A stretch of DNA of 64,000 bases from NCBI GenBank assembly GCA_015654695.1, contig JAATGJ010000033.1, positions 19,202 through 83,201 on the forward strand, given 5' to 3'. Below, in pieces: positions 46,118 to 55,224 of this stretch. A program made the position numbers and the translations under genes. The notes beneath the pieces were generated by a model. The model was given only the letters and a program-made list of their open reading frames with translations. It made no database searches and had not been told where the DNA came from. The DNA comes from Chitinophagales bacterium. GTDB taxonomy: Bacteria > Bacteroidota > Bacteroidia > Chitinophagales > Chitinophagaceae. The stretch's first letter is position 1, and every line of letters begins with the position of its first letter.

Positions 46118-49003
46118 TCATGCCTCAGCTTCCATATAGCTTTCCACAGGCTCACATGTACATACCAGGTGCCTGTCCCCATGTGTGTTATTCACTCTTG
46201 CTACTGATGGCCAGAATTTATTCAGCGTAACATAGTATAACGGGAAGGCTGCTTGTTGCCTGGAGTAATTGTGTTTCCATTCATCAGCCGTAACGACAAA
46301 CTGTGTATGCGGCGCATTCTTCAGCGGGTTATTTTTTTTATCATCCTTTCCTTCTTCTATGGCTTTTATTTCTTCACGGATACTTAGTAATGCATCACAA
46401 AAATGATCCAGTTCTGCTTTGTCTTCACTTTCTGTTGGTTCAATCATGATAGTACCGGGAACAGGAAAACTCATCGTTGGTGCATGAAACCCGTAGTCTA
46501 TTAAGCGCTTGGCCACATCTTCCGCCTCTATTTCAGCGCTTTTTTTGAAAGGCCTGAGGTCAACAATAAATTCATGTGCGCACTGGCCATTATGATTGGT
46601 GTATAAAATATCAAATTTGCCTGCCAGTCTTGCCCGCATATAGTTGGCATTAAGAATAGCATACTCAGTTGAAGCCTTTACTCCTTCATTGCCCAGCATT
46701 CTTATATAACCATAAGAAATTAATAAGATAGATGCTGAACCGTAAGGAGCTGCACTGACTGCGTTGCTGGCTGGTGACCGTTGAAAGTTGACCATTGACA
46801 GATGCCCCGGTAAAAAAGCTTTTAAATGTTCTTTCACACATATAGGTCCCATGCCGGGACCGCCGCCGCCATGCGGTATAGCAAATGTTTTATGCAGATT
46901 CAAATGACATACATCAGCACCGATCAAACCGGGAGCTGTCAATCCTACCTGTGCATTCATATTAGCGCCATCCATATATACCTGCCCGCCCTGCTGGTGA
47001 ATGATAGTCGTAATATCTTTTATCGTTTCTTCATATACTCCATAGGTGCTTGGATACGTGATCATGATGCCGGATAAGTTAGCGGCATATTGCGCCGCTT
47101 TTGCTTTCAGATCTTCCATATCAACATACCCGTTCTCCAATGCTTTTACTACTACCACTTTCATTCCGGCCATTACTGCCGATGCAGGATTAGTACCATG
47201 AGCGGAAATGGGGATCAGCATTACATTACGATGATGATCGCCACGGCTTTCGTGGTAGGCTTTGATAGTTAATAAACCTGCATACTCACCCTGCGCGCCG
47301 CTGTTGGGTTGTAAGCTACAGGCGTCAAAAGCTGTTATCTCACAGAGGTATTTACTTAATTCATCAATGATGTATTTGTATCCTTCCGTTTGATCATTTG
47401 GGGCAAAAGGGTGGATACTGCTCCAGTGCGGCCAGCTCAAGGGCATCATTTCAGAAGCGGCATTCAGTTTCATCGTGCAACTGCCGAGAGAGATCATCGA
47501 GGTATTTAGCGAAAGGTCTTTATTTTCCAGCGATTTGATATAACGCATCATCTGGCTTTCGCTGTGATGCGTATTGAAGACCGGATGCGTTAGGAAACCT
47601 GAAGTCCTGTTTAATGAAGACGGGATATGATAAAGATCCGAATCCTGGTTAATATCAAAGGCAACCGGCTCTTCATCATCTTCAAAGCAATTAATCAGGT
47701 CGTAGAGATCATCAATACCTGTTGTTTCATCCAATGAAACAGCGATATGCTTTTCATCTATATAGCGAAGGTTAATAAACTGGCGTTCGGCTTTTTCTTT
47801 TATCGCTTTGATACTGTCCACTTTTACAGTGATCGTATCGAAGAAGTTTCCTGATAGTAATTCAAACCCCCTTGTTTCGATTGCTTCAGCAACAGTTTGT
47901 GCAAGTAATGCGGTCCTTTTAGCTATTGTTTTTAATCCTTTCGCTCCATGATATACTGCATACATAGCGGCCATATTCGCCAGCAATGCCTGTGCTGTAC
48001 AAATATTAGAAGTGGCTTTTTCTCTTTTGATATGCTGTTCCCTTGTTTGCAATGCCATTCTTAATGCGCGGTTATTCTGCGCATCAATGCTTACGCCGAT
48101 GATACGGCCGGGTATATTGCGTTTGAAATCATCTTTTGCGGAAAAGAATGCGGCATGTGGTCCGCCGTATCCAAGGGGCACCCCGAATCTTTGTGCTGAA
48201 CCGACAGCCACATCAGCACCCAGCTCACCGGGAGGAGTTAATAATGTCAATGCCAGCAAATCAGTGGCCATTGCAATATAGCCCCCTGCACCATGAACTT
48301 TTTTAATGAAATCACGGTAATCTTCTATTGAACCTTTATCATTGGGATATTGAACGATAGCTCCGAAATAAGTAGTATCAACCGAAGCAGTAGTATAATT
48401 GCCATAGACTAGTTCAATGCCCACCGGCGTAGCTCTTGTTGCCAATACATCTTTTGTTTGGGGAAAGATATTATTGTCAACAAAAAATTTAGGACGCTCA
48501 ATATGATCCTGCTTGTTCAGCGAATTAAAGAACATGGTCATTGCTTCCGCGGCGGCGGTTGCTTCATCCAATAAAGATGCATTGGCAAGTGGTAATGCCG
48601 TCAGGTCACTAACCATGGTTTGAAAGTTCAGCAGGCTTTCTAATCGCCCCTGTGAAATTTCCGCCTGGTAAGGTGTGTATTGGGTGTACCATCCCGGGTT
48701 TTCAAAAACATTTCTCAATATCACGGACGGAACGATAGTATCATAATATCCCTGCCCTATATAATTTTTAAAAACCTTATTTTTCAAAGAAATTTCTTTG
48801 ATATGTTCCAGGTATTCATGTTCGCTCATCGCTGCCGGGGTATTCAGCGGATGATTCATGCGGATATTTGGCGGCACGGTTTTATCAACCAGGTCAGATA
48901 AACTGTTTTCACCAATTGTTTTCAGCATTTGTCTTGTGTCACGTTCACCTGGGCCGATATGGCGGGGTACAAATTCATTGGACTGTTGTTCGAAAAGATT
49001 CAT
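46118..49003 (-). CDS. gcvP: Glycine dehydrogenase (decarboxylating), P protein
   Basis: 961 residues, the length of the single-chain form with two related halves. N-terminal RHIGPGERDTRQMLKTIG, and in the C-terminal half the pyridoxal-phosphate lysine in LHKTFAIPHGGGGPGMGP. It decarboxylates glycine and transfers aminomethyl to the lipoyl H protein of the glycine cleavage system. The H and T protein genes are not in the window. Single-gene unit with a -7 box at 49040. Confidence 0.97.
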   Translation of the reverse strand: MNLFEQQSNEFVPRHIGPGERDTRQMLKTIGENSLSDLVDKTVPPNIRMNHPLNTPAAMSEHEYLEHIKEISLKNKVFKNYIGQGYYDTIVPSVILRNVFENPGWYTQYTPYQAEISQGRLESLLNFQTMVSDLTALPLANASLLDEATAAAEAMTMFFNSLNKQDHIERPKFFVDNNIFPQTKDVLATRATPVGIELVYGNYTTASVDTTYFGAIVQYPNDKGSIEDYRDFIKKVHGAGGYIAMATDLLALTLLTPPGELGADVAVGSAQRFGVPLGYGGPHAAFFSAKDDFKRNIPGRIIGVSIDAQNNRALRMALQTREQHIKREKATSNICTAQALLANMAAMYAVYHGAKGLKTIAKRTALLAQTVAEAIETRGFELLSGNFFDTITVKVDSIKAIKEKAERQFINLRYIDEKHIAVSLDETTGIDDLYDLINCFEDDEEPVAFDINQDSDLYHIPSSLNRTSGFLTHPVFNTHHSESQMMRYIKSLENKDLSLNTSMISLGSCTMKLNAASEMMPLSWPHWSSIHPFAPNDQTEGYKYIIDELSKYLCEITAFDACSLQPNSGAQGEYAGLLTIKAYHESRGDHHRNVMLIPISAHGTNPASAVMAGMKVVVVKALENGYVDMEDLKAKAAQYAANLSGIMITYPSTYGVYEETIKDITTIIHQQGGQVYMDGANMNAQVGLTAPGLIGADVCHLNLHKTFAIPHGGGGPGMGPICVKEHLKAFLPGHLSMVNFQRSPASNAVSAAPYGSASILLISYGYIRMLGNEGVKASTEYAILNANYMRARLAGKFDILYTNHNGQCAHEFIVDLRPFKKSAEIEAEDVAKRLIDYGFHAPTMSFPVPGTIMIEPTESEDKAELDHFCDALLSIREEIKAIEEGKDDKKNNPLKNAPHTQFVVTADEWKHNYSRQQAAFPLYYVTLNKFWPSVARVNNTHGDRHLVCTCEPVESYMEAEA

Positions 49004-49039
49004 GTGAATATCCTTGTTTTAATGATTCGTAAGGTGGGG

Positions 49040-49047
49040 CAAAGTTA
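49040..49047 (-). promoter_or_regulatory. -7 box TAACTTTG for gcvP
   Basis: Perfect TAnnTTTG on the minus strand, 36 bases before the ATG. Confidence 0.5.
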
Positions 49048-49098
49048 AGCGCTGAACACCAGAAAAAAAGTTGATAATAAACCTTGGTTAACAAGCTG

Positions 49099-50025
49099 TT
49101 AGTGAGTCTTATTTTCACTTTCGGCTTTACGGAGCTGATCGCTGGTTTGACGGCTTCCATCATGGCTCCAGCCGGGAGGGCCAAAAAGATAGTTCCACCT
49201 GTCTTTGAAGGTCAGCCCGCGTTTCTTCAGATCATTACGTATGCTTTGCCATTCATGAAAAACAATAGTAACGGGTGTTTCTTTTTCAATCGGTTTGGTC
49301 AGCCCGTATTTGATGGGCTGATATGCAGCGGGAGGTAGCTCCGGCTGAAAAGTACCGAATAATTTATCCCAGATAATAAGCAGCATACCCAGGTTTTTGT
49401 CTAAGTATTTTGGGTTGGAACCATGATGTACCCGGTGATGGGAAGGGGTTACGAGTATATATTCCAGCCATCCCAGTTTATTGATTCTTTCCGTATGCAC
49501 CAAAATGCCCCAGGTTTGTGTAACCGAATAGATAAAGGCGATATCTATGGGCTGAAAACCGCAAAGAGCAAGGGGAATAAAATAGACGAAACGATAAAGC
49601 GGCTCCATGACTGATGAGCGAAACCCGACCGTGAAATTAAATTTTGGAGAAGAATGATGTGTAACATGGGTTGCCCAGAAAAGGCGGACATGGTGATCTA
49701 CCCGGTGCAGCCAGTAGTACATGAAATCCTCGAAGACCAGGAGTGCTGTCCAATATATCCATGGGTTCTCAATAATTCCGGTAATACGATGATTATAAAA
49801 AAAAGTAAGGATAATGCCGACATACACTGCACGGAATGCAAGATCAAGACCTCCATTCAGCAGCATGAGGTAAATATTCTGAAAAGTATCTTTCCGGGAA
49901 TAACTTTCCCTTGAACGCATATTGCTCAGCAGTATTTCGACCCCGATAATAATAATATAGAGCGGGGTGGATAGAAAAACGAGTAACTGGTCCCTGGGAG
50001 ATAGCATACAGCGGGCAAAATACAT
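49099..50025 (-). CDS. Sterol desaturase / fatty acid hydroxylase superfamily protein
   Basis: 308 residues from the ATG at 50025; an ATG at 50007 and the frame's first ATG at 50055 are alternatives (the last leaves 5 bases to the divergent YkgJ gene). Several membrane helices and the three di-iron histidine boxes: HRVDH (HX3H), HVTHH (HX2HH) and HRVHH (HX2HH). The enzyme oxidises or hydroxylates a lipid at the membrane; substrate unknown. The C-terminal 60 residues are soluble and basic. Confidence 0.88.
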   Translation of the reverse strand: MYFARCMLSPRDQLLVFLSTPLYIIIIGVEILLSNMRSRESYSRKDTFQNIYLMLLNGGLDLAFRAVYVGIILTFFYNHRITGIIENPWIYWTALLVFEDFMYYWLHRVDHHVRLFWATHVTHHSSPKFNFTVGFRSSVMEPLYRFVYFIPLALCGFQPIDIAFIYSVTQTWGILVHTERINKLGWLEYILVTPSHHRVHHGSNPKYLDKNLGMLLIIWDKLFGTFQPELPPAAYQPIKYGLTKPIEKETPVTIVFHEWQSIRNDLKKRGLTFKDRWNYLFGPPGWSHDGSRQTSDQLRKAESENKTH

Positions 50026-50060
50026 GATTGCTGCCAAATCATCGCTAATTTGCAATAGTT

Positions 50061-50552
50061 ATGGCGAAAGATATTTTAATAAACTGGCAGAAAAAAAGTG
50101 GTGAGCGGCAAAAGATATACAAACAATACCTGCACCGTGCCGACAAGAACACGGTATTGAAACAGCTGCCTGTTTTGCATGAAGAGGCTTTTTCAAAAGT
50201 GGATTGCCTGCAATGCGCCAATTGCTGTAAAAATTATTCCCCAAGATTTAAAACACCGGATATCAAACGCATCAGCAAGTATTTGAAAATGCGGGAGAGT
50301 GATTTTATTGAAGCCTACCTGAAAGTGGATGATGAAGGCGACTATGTGGCGAAATCGTTACCCTGTCCTTTTCTTGGCGTTGATAATTATTGCAGCATCT
50401 ATGACCAGCGGCCTTCCGATTGCCAACGCTTTCCTTATACGGATGAAGATATAATTATAAAAAGGCAGTCGCTGACATTAAAGAACAGCACATTTTGCCC
50501 TATTACTTATTATGTGGTGGAGAAATTGATAGAGGCGGAGAAAGGGAAATGA
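50061..50552 (+). CDS. YkgJ-family cysteine cluster protein
   Basis: 163 residues. The cluster DCLQCANCCKNY near residue 50 and a second set of cysteines (LPCPFLG...YCSIYDQRPSDCQRFPY) match the YkgJ zinc- or iron-chelating family. Role unknown; such proteins may bind Fe-S. The start lies near a weak -7-like TAATTTGC (50044-50051). It is divergent from the desaturase gene and 159 bases ahead of the RES-Xre pair. Confidence 0.88.
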   Translation: MAKDILINWQKKSGERQKIYKQYLHRADKNTVLKQLPVLHEEAFSKVDCLQCANCCKNYSPRFKTPDIKRISKYLKMRESDFIEAYLKVDDEGDYVAKSLPCPFLGVDNYCSIYDQRPSDCQRFPYTDEDIIIKRQSLTLKNSTFCPITYYVVEKLIEAEKGK

Positions 50553-50658
50553 TTTTTTAACCCGGCCATCATACGACGAGTCATTTTTTGACGGTTACAG
50601 TTTACTTTTTTTGAAAATGGCAGCGCCGGGAAGCAAATGAGGTAAGAAAATTGTGCGA

Positions 50659-50686
50659 CAAAAATGTTTTTTTTCAACCAAAATGT
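50659..50686 (+). repeat. Paired caaaaatgt-like motifs upstream of antitoxin
   Basis: caaaaatgt (50659-50667) and ccaaaatgt (50678-50686), 19 bases apart start to start, just upstream of the -7 box. They could be antitoxin operator half-sites (inference). Confidence 0.35.
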
Positions 50687-50688
50687 CA

Positions 50689-50696
50689 TATTTTTG
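50689..50696 (+). promoter_or_regulatory. -7 box TATTTTTG of toxin-antitoxin operon
   Basis: Perfect TAnnTTTG, 15 bases before the antitoxin ATG. Confidence 0.6.
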
Positions 50697-50711
50697 GGGA
50701 AATAAGGATTT

Positions 50712-51221
50712 ATGGCAAAGCAGATCAATAAGCCCAAAAAATACTTTATTGATGAAGATGATACTTCTTCTATGGTGCAGGAAGCTGCGGTGCATTATGA
50801 AAGTATGCGTGTTATATTAGGCGGAAATAAATCCGTCTTAAAGCCCATTTCCGGAGATGCCGACCTCGTGGATCTTTCCCGAAAGGGTGTTCGTAAATCT
50901 TCTTTAACGTCTCTTAGCAGTTACTTAGGTATTACCATGGATGCATTGAGTGGTATCCTCCATTCTTCTCATCGTAATATCCAGCGCAAAGATGACAATG
51001 AATTACTGGATGTCTATAAAAGCGAGCAGGCAATAGAAATAGCCCAGGTAATCAGCAAATGTCTTGATATTTTCGGTACTAAAGAGAGTATGCAGCAATG
51101 GCTTTCTTCACCTGTTATTGCATTAGGCGGTAAAAGGCCTATTGACCTGCTAGATACTTCTTTTGGAATACGAATGATCTTTACTGTACTTCACCGCTTA
51201 GAACACGGTGTATATTCATAA
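50712..51221 (+). CDS. Xre/MbcA/ParS-type antitoxin (DUF2384)
   Basis: 169 residues. N-terminal helices with an Xre-like DNA-binding region (RKSSLTSLSSYLGITMDALSGIL) and the C-terminal DUF2384 toxin-binding domain (SKCLDIFGTKESMQQWLSSPVIALGGKRPIDLLDTSFG). It neutralises the RES toxin encoded 9 bases downstream and should repress the operon. Length is normal. Confidence 0.92.
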   Translation: MAKQINKPKKYFIDEDDTSSMVQEAAVHYESMRVILGGNKSVLKPISGDADLVDLSRKGVRKSSLTSLSSYLGITMDALSGILHSSHRNIQRKDDNELLDVYKSEQAIEIAQVISKCLDIFGTKESMQQWLSSPVIALGGKRPIDLLDTSFGIRMIFTVLHRLEHGVYS

Positions 51222-51230
51222 TCTTCCTGC

Positions 51231-51698
51231 ATGTACTTATACAGGGTAGTTCGTAATAAATATCTGTACGACCTGAGCGGGGCCGGTTCAAAATTATTTG
51301 GCGGCAGGTGGAATAGCCCGGGTATTCCTACACTATACACATCGGCATCAAAATCTTTGGCCGTCCTGGAAAGCCTGACCAATACACCACCGGCTATTCT
51401 GCAAAATGATTTTTCCATTTTAATACTGGAAATAGCGGGGAAGATTTTGACAGATGAATTTCATGAGAAGGACTTGCCTAAAAACTGGAAGACTTACCCG
51501 GCTCCCGTCAATCTTGCCAAACTCGGTGATAAATGGCTATTGGCGCGGAAAAAATTGTTGCTCAAAGTTCCCTCTGTAATCATTCCTTCTGAGTTCAACT
51601 TTATTATCAACCCCCTTCATGAGGATATCAGGAAAGTAAAAATAACTGCTACTGAAAAATTGGAATTGGATGGAAGAGTGGCGGGTAATATAAAATGA
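51231..51698 (+). CDS. RES-domain toxin
   Basis: 155 residues. The RES motifs are present: Arg in LYRVVRNKY, GGRWNSPGIPTLYTS and the AVLESLTN helix with a conserved Glu. RES toxins degrade or phosphorolyse NAD+ and stop growth; the ADP-ribosyltransferase-like active-site residues Arg, Tyr and Glu are in place, so the toxin looks intact. It is the second gene of the operon with the antitoxin. Confidence 0.92.
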   Translation: MYLYRVVRNKYLYDLSGAGSKLFGGRWNSPGIPTLYTSASKSLAVLESLTNTPPAILQNDFSILILEIAGKILTDEFHEKDLPKNWKTYPAPVNLAKLGDKWLLARKKLLLKVPSVIIPSEFNFIINPLHEDIRKVKITATEKLELDGRVAGNIK

Positions 51699-51805
51699 AT
51701 TATTCGTACAGTTGACAGGAAGATATTTTGGTAAGCTCAGTACTCCAACAGGGATGCAAAATTTTCTGGATTAGCTTGCATTAGCCGGCAATGCTATAAG
51801 CGGTT

Positions 51806-52384
51806 TTATTTTTTGACCGCAATTATTATTCCTGTCGCCCAAACCAGCCTGGTTAATAGCAAATCCGCTCTTGTTTCTAAATAGCTGATTAATTTATTTA
51901 CTTTTTCCTGGTGCCCATCCGGCCAGTTAGCCTGGGGTAGCATATCGTCAATTATATAAAGTCCGCCTTTGTTTAACATGGATAGCACTTCGTTTAAAAG
52001 AAGGTACTTTCCATGCCAGGTGTCAGCAAAAATATAATCAAATTTTTGGTGCTTATTGTCTTCCACCCATTTGCCGCCATCTGTATAAATTAAATCCAGG
52101 CGATTATCATTCCCTAAAAACCTTTTAGCAATTTCTAAAAAAGCAGGTTCATTGTCAATTGAAATTAATGAGGAATCAGCATCCATTCCATCAAGTATCC
52201 ACGATGCAGATAGTCCAGTTCCTGTTCCCAGTTCGAGGAATTTACCTGATGGTTTTGAGGCTGCTAGCGTCCGTAATAAAGAACATGTCAGTATATCAGA
52301 TGCCATTGTAAACCCGCTTATCCTGGTTGCTTCATCAATGTCACTATACGACTTCGGGAATTGGTGATTAATTACTTCTGTCAT
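51806..52384 (-). CDS. Class I SAM-dependent O-methyltransferase-like protein
   Basis: 192 residues. The SAM-binding motif I is LELGTGTGLSA; motif post-I is SLISIDNEP; and motif IV is YIFADTWHGK, resembling O-methyltransferase family 3. Target unknown. It sits alone, convergent with the toxin gene. Confidence 0.85.
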   Translation of the reverse strand: MTEVINHQFPKSYSDIDEATRISGFTMASDILTCSLLRTLAASKPSGKFLELGTGTGLSASWILDGMDADSSLISIDNEPAFLEIAKRFLGNDNRLDLIYTDGGKWVEDNKHQKFDYIFADTWHGKYLLLNEVLSMLNKGGLYIIDDMLPQANWPDGHQEKVNKLISYLETRADLLLTRLVWATGIIIAVKK

Positions 52385-52704
52385 GGATAGTGATTTATAG
52401 TTCTGTTGGCTATTCAGAATTCAGGAAATTTTCTTTTGATTTCGATATGGCTGTTATTACCGTAAGCGAAACAAACAACTGGCAGGATTTTTCCGTTAAC
52501 GCCAGATTTAATTGTGTAATCAGGTTTTCTCATTTATTATATTAGCCAGGCAATTTTCAATCTTAAATAAGTTATTTGCAACAGTAATCTTTGACGAGGT
52601 TATAGTATTAGAATTTATAGCCAACTCTTAAACATATCCAATACCTGGTATAAATTTCTTGATAACCACTTGATTTTATTCCGGCATTCAGCAGATATAT
52701 TATT
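52385..52704. other. Intergenic region
   Basis: Contains the methyltransferase promoter region (no clear -7 match) and is AT-rich. No RNA gene seen. The tiny minus-strand ORF at 52705-52794 borders it. Confidence 0.4.
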
Positions 52705-52794
52705 TCATTTTTCCCCATTTTTATTATTGCTGCCAGATGTTACAATCAGACCGTAGATAATTAAAGCAACAATAATAAGGACGATTACTTTCAT
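52705..52794 (-). CDS. Candidate 29-aa single-pass membrane protein
   Basis: An ATG-started frame of 29 codons (MKV followed by a run of Ile/Val/Leu/Ala to about residue 18, then Ser/Gly/Asn/Lys). It begins 4 bases after the stop of the MBL-fold gene on the same strand, so it could be translated from the same mRNA. The composition is that of a small one-helix membrane protein. No family recognised; conservation would decide. Confidence 0.4.
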   Translation of the reverse strand: MKVIVLIIVALIIYGLIVTSGSNNKNGEK

Positions 52795-52798
52795 AAAA

Positions 52799-53695
52799 CT
52801 ATTTTGCCGTCAATTCCTCATACGCCGCCTGCAACGGTCTTTGTATTCCATCACCTTTCCACTCATCAGCACCCGGGATAGCAGTGGCTTTTAGTATCTC
52901 CTCTTTTGTTTTACCTGCTTTTATTTCTCCTTCTGTAAATTTCAATACGCTTCCAAGATAGTCGCTGAATTTTTTCAGGTCATCTGTTTTGCCGGTTATT
53001 TCATAGCCTGTTGCAGAATGACCGAATATATAAATAGTATCCTTATCAAATGTATTGAGTCCTTTTTCTAATACTTCCATCCAGCTTTTTATATTGGCAC
53101 CTGCGCCACGGTCCACATAAGGATGGCGCCGGTTGAAGACAAGATCGCCGCAATGAACAATATTCGCATGTTCAAAATGCACAAAGCTGTCGCCATTGGT
53201 ATGGCCGGCGCCATAATAGTACACGCAGACTTTTTCTTTACCAACCTTTTCGCACCGTGTATCGGTATAAGTTTGATCGGGATATAATTGTTTGTCTTCA
53301 TTCTTTTGCGCTTTGGCGGAAGCCTCCTGGTTCTTTTTAGAATTTTCATGCGCCAGTACATGTTCTGCTATTCCTTTAAACGAAATATTACCGCCTGAAT
53401 GATCGCCGTGATGATGAGTATTAATCAGAAGTTTAAAAGGTTTTTCACTTTTCTTTTTCAGTTCATCAATCAGGTGTTTTGATTGTTCGGGAAACTGGGA
53501 GTCCACAACTACGATACCTTTTTTAGAAAGAAGGAATGCAATAGTACCACCACGTTCGGTAAAGATACCCACATCATCGCGCAACATGGTGATCTTCCAG
53601 GGATCGTCAAAGAAAGCGGTTAATAGTTTTTGTTGTGCTAATGTCAGTGCACCGAAAGCCAATGAGGAGTTTTGGATAAATGAACGGCGAAGCAT
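52799..53695 (-). CDS. MBL-fold metallo-hydrolase, exported
   Basis: 298 residues. The N-terminus (MLRRSFIQNSSLAFGALTL) is a twin-Arg-like export signal. The metal-binding motif is THHHGDHSGG, with further metal ligands expected from GAGHTNGD and FGHSA. Class B beta-lactamase-like fold; activity could be lactonase, phosphodiesterase or other hydrolase. The last stretch (PGADEWKGDGIQRP) is not family-diagnostic. A small membrane ORF follows 4 bases downstream. Confidence 0.88.
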   Translation of the reverse strand: MLRRSFIQNSSLAFGALTLAQQKLLTAFFDDPWKITMLRDDVGIFTERGGTIAFLLSKKGIVVVDSQFPEQSKHLIDELKKKSEKPFKLLINTHHHGDHSGGNISFKGIAEHVLAHENSKKNQEASAKAQKNEDKQLYPDQTYTDTRCEKVGKEKVCVYYYGAGHTNGDSFVHFEHANIVHCGDLVFNRRHPYVDRGAGANIKSWMEVLEKGLNTFDKDTIYIFGHSATGYEITGKTDDLKKFSDYLGSVLKFTEGEIKAGKTKEEILKATAIPGADEWKGDGIQRPLQAAYEELTAK

Positions 53696-53859
53696 AAAGG
53701 GAAGTTTAAAATATTTAATAGTTTATATGAAGCTGATTCTTCGAAAAGCCCGGGACAGTAATACACCCCGGATAAAAAAAGCAACTTACTGATAAAGAAC
53801 TTTTCAAATAAGTACGGGCTTATCAGTCTAAATTCTCCGCCCCGGCGGAGACAGGGGCT

Positions 53860-55119
53860 TTAATATTCGAATTTACGTAGTGTCGGAGCTTTCCACCAGG
53901 TAATTATTACTACGAGCAATGTCATACAACCCCCGAATACAACAGAAGGGGTTACTCCCATCAATCGTGCAGCTAACCCGCTTTCAAACTGACCGAGTTC
54001 ATTGCTGGAGTTGATGAACATAGAACCAACACTGCTTACCCTGCCCCGCATGTGATCAGGGGTTTTTAATTGCATGATGGTTCCTCTTACTACTACGCTC
54101 AGGCCGTCGAGCATGCCTGCGGTGAGTAATGCCACAAAAGAAAGGAAGAACCATTTGGAAAGCGCGAACAAAATAATACACATACCAAAGCCAGCTACGG
54201 CCAGGAATAATTTTTTGCCCTGCGCTTTTTTCATCGGGCGGAGTGTCAATAAGATAACACTAAAGATAGCGCCGATGTCAATAGCTGCATTGAGCCAGCC
54301 GAAGCCTAATGGTCCGACCTTTAGAATATCTTTTGCGTAAACGGGAACCATTGCAACGGCCCCGCCAAATAAAACGGCGAACATATCTAATGTGAATGTG
54401 CCGAGGATCTCTTTGGTCTTAAATACAAAGCGCAATCCTTCTTTCACGCTTTCCCATGTTTTCTTTTCACTTATCTGGGGTGTGGGTGGTTTTGGTTTTA
54501 GTTGCGTAAGTACAAAAAAGGCGGCAACGAGTAATGAAGAAATAATAATTAACGTGCCGGTGATCCCCAGCTTCCATATTAAAAAACCCGCCATAGCGTG
54601 GCCTGATACAGATGCGGAGAGCCAACTGCCCTGGTTCCAGGTAGTGGCGTTCTGCAAATACTGGCGGGGGACTACCATAGCAAGCATGGAAGAAAAAGTG
54701 GGACCGGTAAATGCACGGATGATACCGGTGCCAAAAATGACGATATAAATTCCAATAGCAATGGTTTGATTAGTGAAATGGCTGCTGGTGAAACCGGTAG
54801 AAAAAAGCAATAACAATAAAGCAGCGAAGATGTAAAAGGAAACCCCTTTCAGCATCACCTTTCTTCTATCGCTTATGTCTATCACATGCCCCGCGTATAA
54901 AGCAAAAGAAAAAGCTGGAACAAACTCCGATAGGCCTACCAGGCCAATAGCGAAAGGATCACTGGTCAATTCATACACCCACCAGCCAACGAGTGTACTC
55001 ATCATACGAAGGGCAATGATGAAAGTAAATCTACCGATCATCAGGTTTTTAAATTCGGGTATGCGTACCGCCGCGAATGGATCATTGGTGATTTGTGTGA
55101 CAGGAGAGTTGTCGGCCAT
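53860..55119 (-). CDS. MFS exporter (EntS-like)
   Basis: 419 residues, 12 helices. MFS_3-type (enterobactin exporter-like) features: RIPEFKNLMIGRF near the N-terminus, HVIDISDRRKVM in loop 2-3 and TPDHMRGRVSSVGSMFI in the C-half. It probably exports a small molecule; no siderophore genes are near. Its -7 box lies about 10 bases upstream of the ATG. Confidence 0.88.
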   Translation of the reverse strand: MADNSPVTQITNDPFAAVRIPEFKNLMIGRFTFIIALRMMSTLVGWWVYELTSDPFAIGLVGLSEFVPAFSFALYAGHVIDISDRRKVMLKGVSFYIFAALLLLLFSTGFTSSHFTNQTIAIGIYIVIFGTGIIRAFTGPTFSSMLAMVVPRQYLQNATTWNQGSWLSASVSGHAMAGFLIWKLGITGTLIIISSLLVAAFFVLTQLKPKPPTPQISEKKTWESVKEGLRFVFKTKEILGTFTLDMFAVLFGGAVAMVPVYAKDILKVGPLGFGWLNAAIDIGAIFSVILLTLRPMKKAQGKKLFLAVAGFGMCIILFALSKWFFLSFVALLTAGMLDGLSVVVRGTIMQLKTPDHMRGRVSSVGSMFINSSNELGQFESGLAARLMGVTPSVVFGGCMTLLVVIITWWKAPTLRKFEY

Positions 55120-55129
55120 AGTTAGGATG

Positions 55130-55137
55130 CAAAGGTA
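55130..55137 (-). promoter_or_regulatory. -7 box TACCTTTG for MFS exporter
   Basis: Perfect TAnnTTTG on the minus strand, 10 bases before the ATG at 55119, giving a leader of a few bases at most. Confidence 0.55.
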
Positions 55138-55140
55138 GGG

Positions 55141-55224
55141 GTAAGTTGATTAGCTGAAAGGTTGATATGTTGACAAGCCTGATCCTTTCATTATTACTTA
55201 CTAGCCTGTTAACTGGTCAACCAG
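55141..55224. repeat. Degenerate gttaac/gttgat intergenic repeat
   Basis: Loose tandem units (gttgat, ggttgat, gttgac, gttaactggtcaacc) fill the gap between the MFS gene and the kinase gene. Part of the repeat group described in the findings. Confidence 0.45.

Noticed and set aside
53835..53850. GC hairpin near the MFS 3' end as terminator
   Set aside because: Short stem, tiny loop and no U-tract after it on the minus strand.
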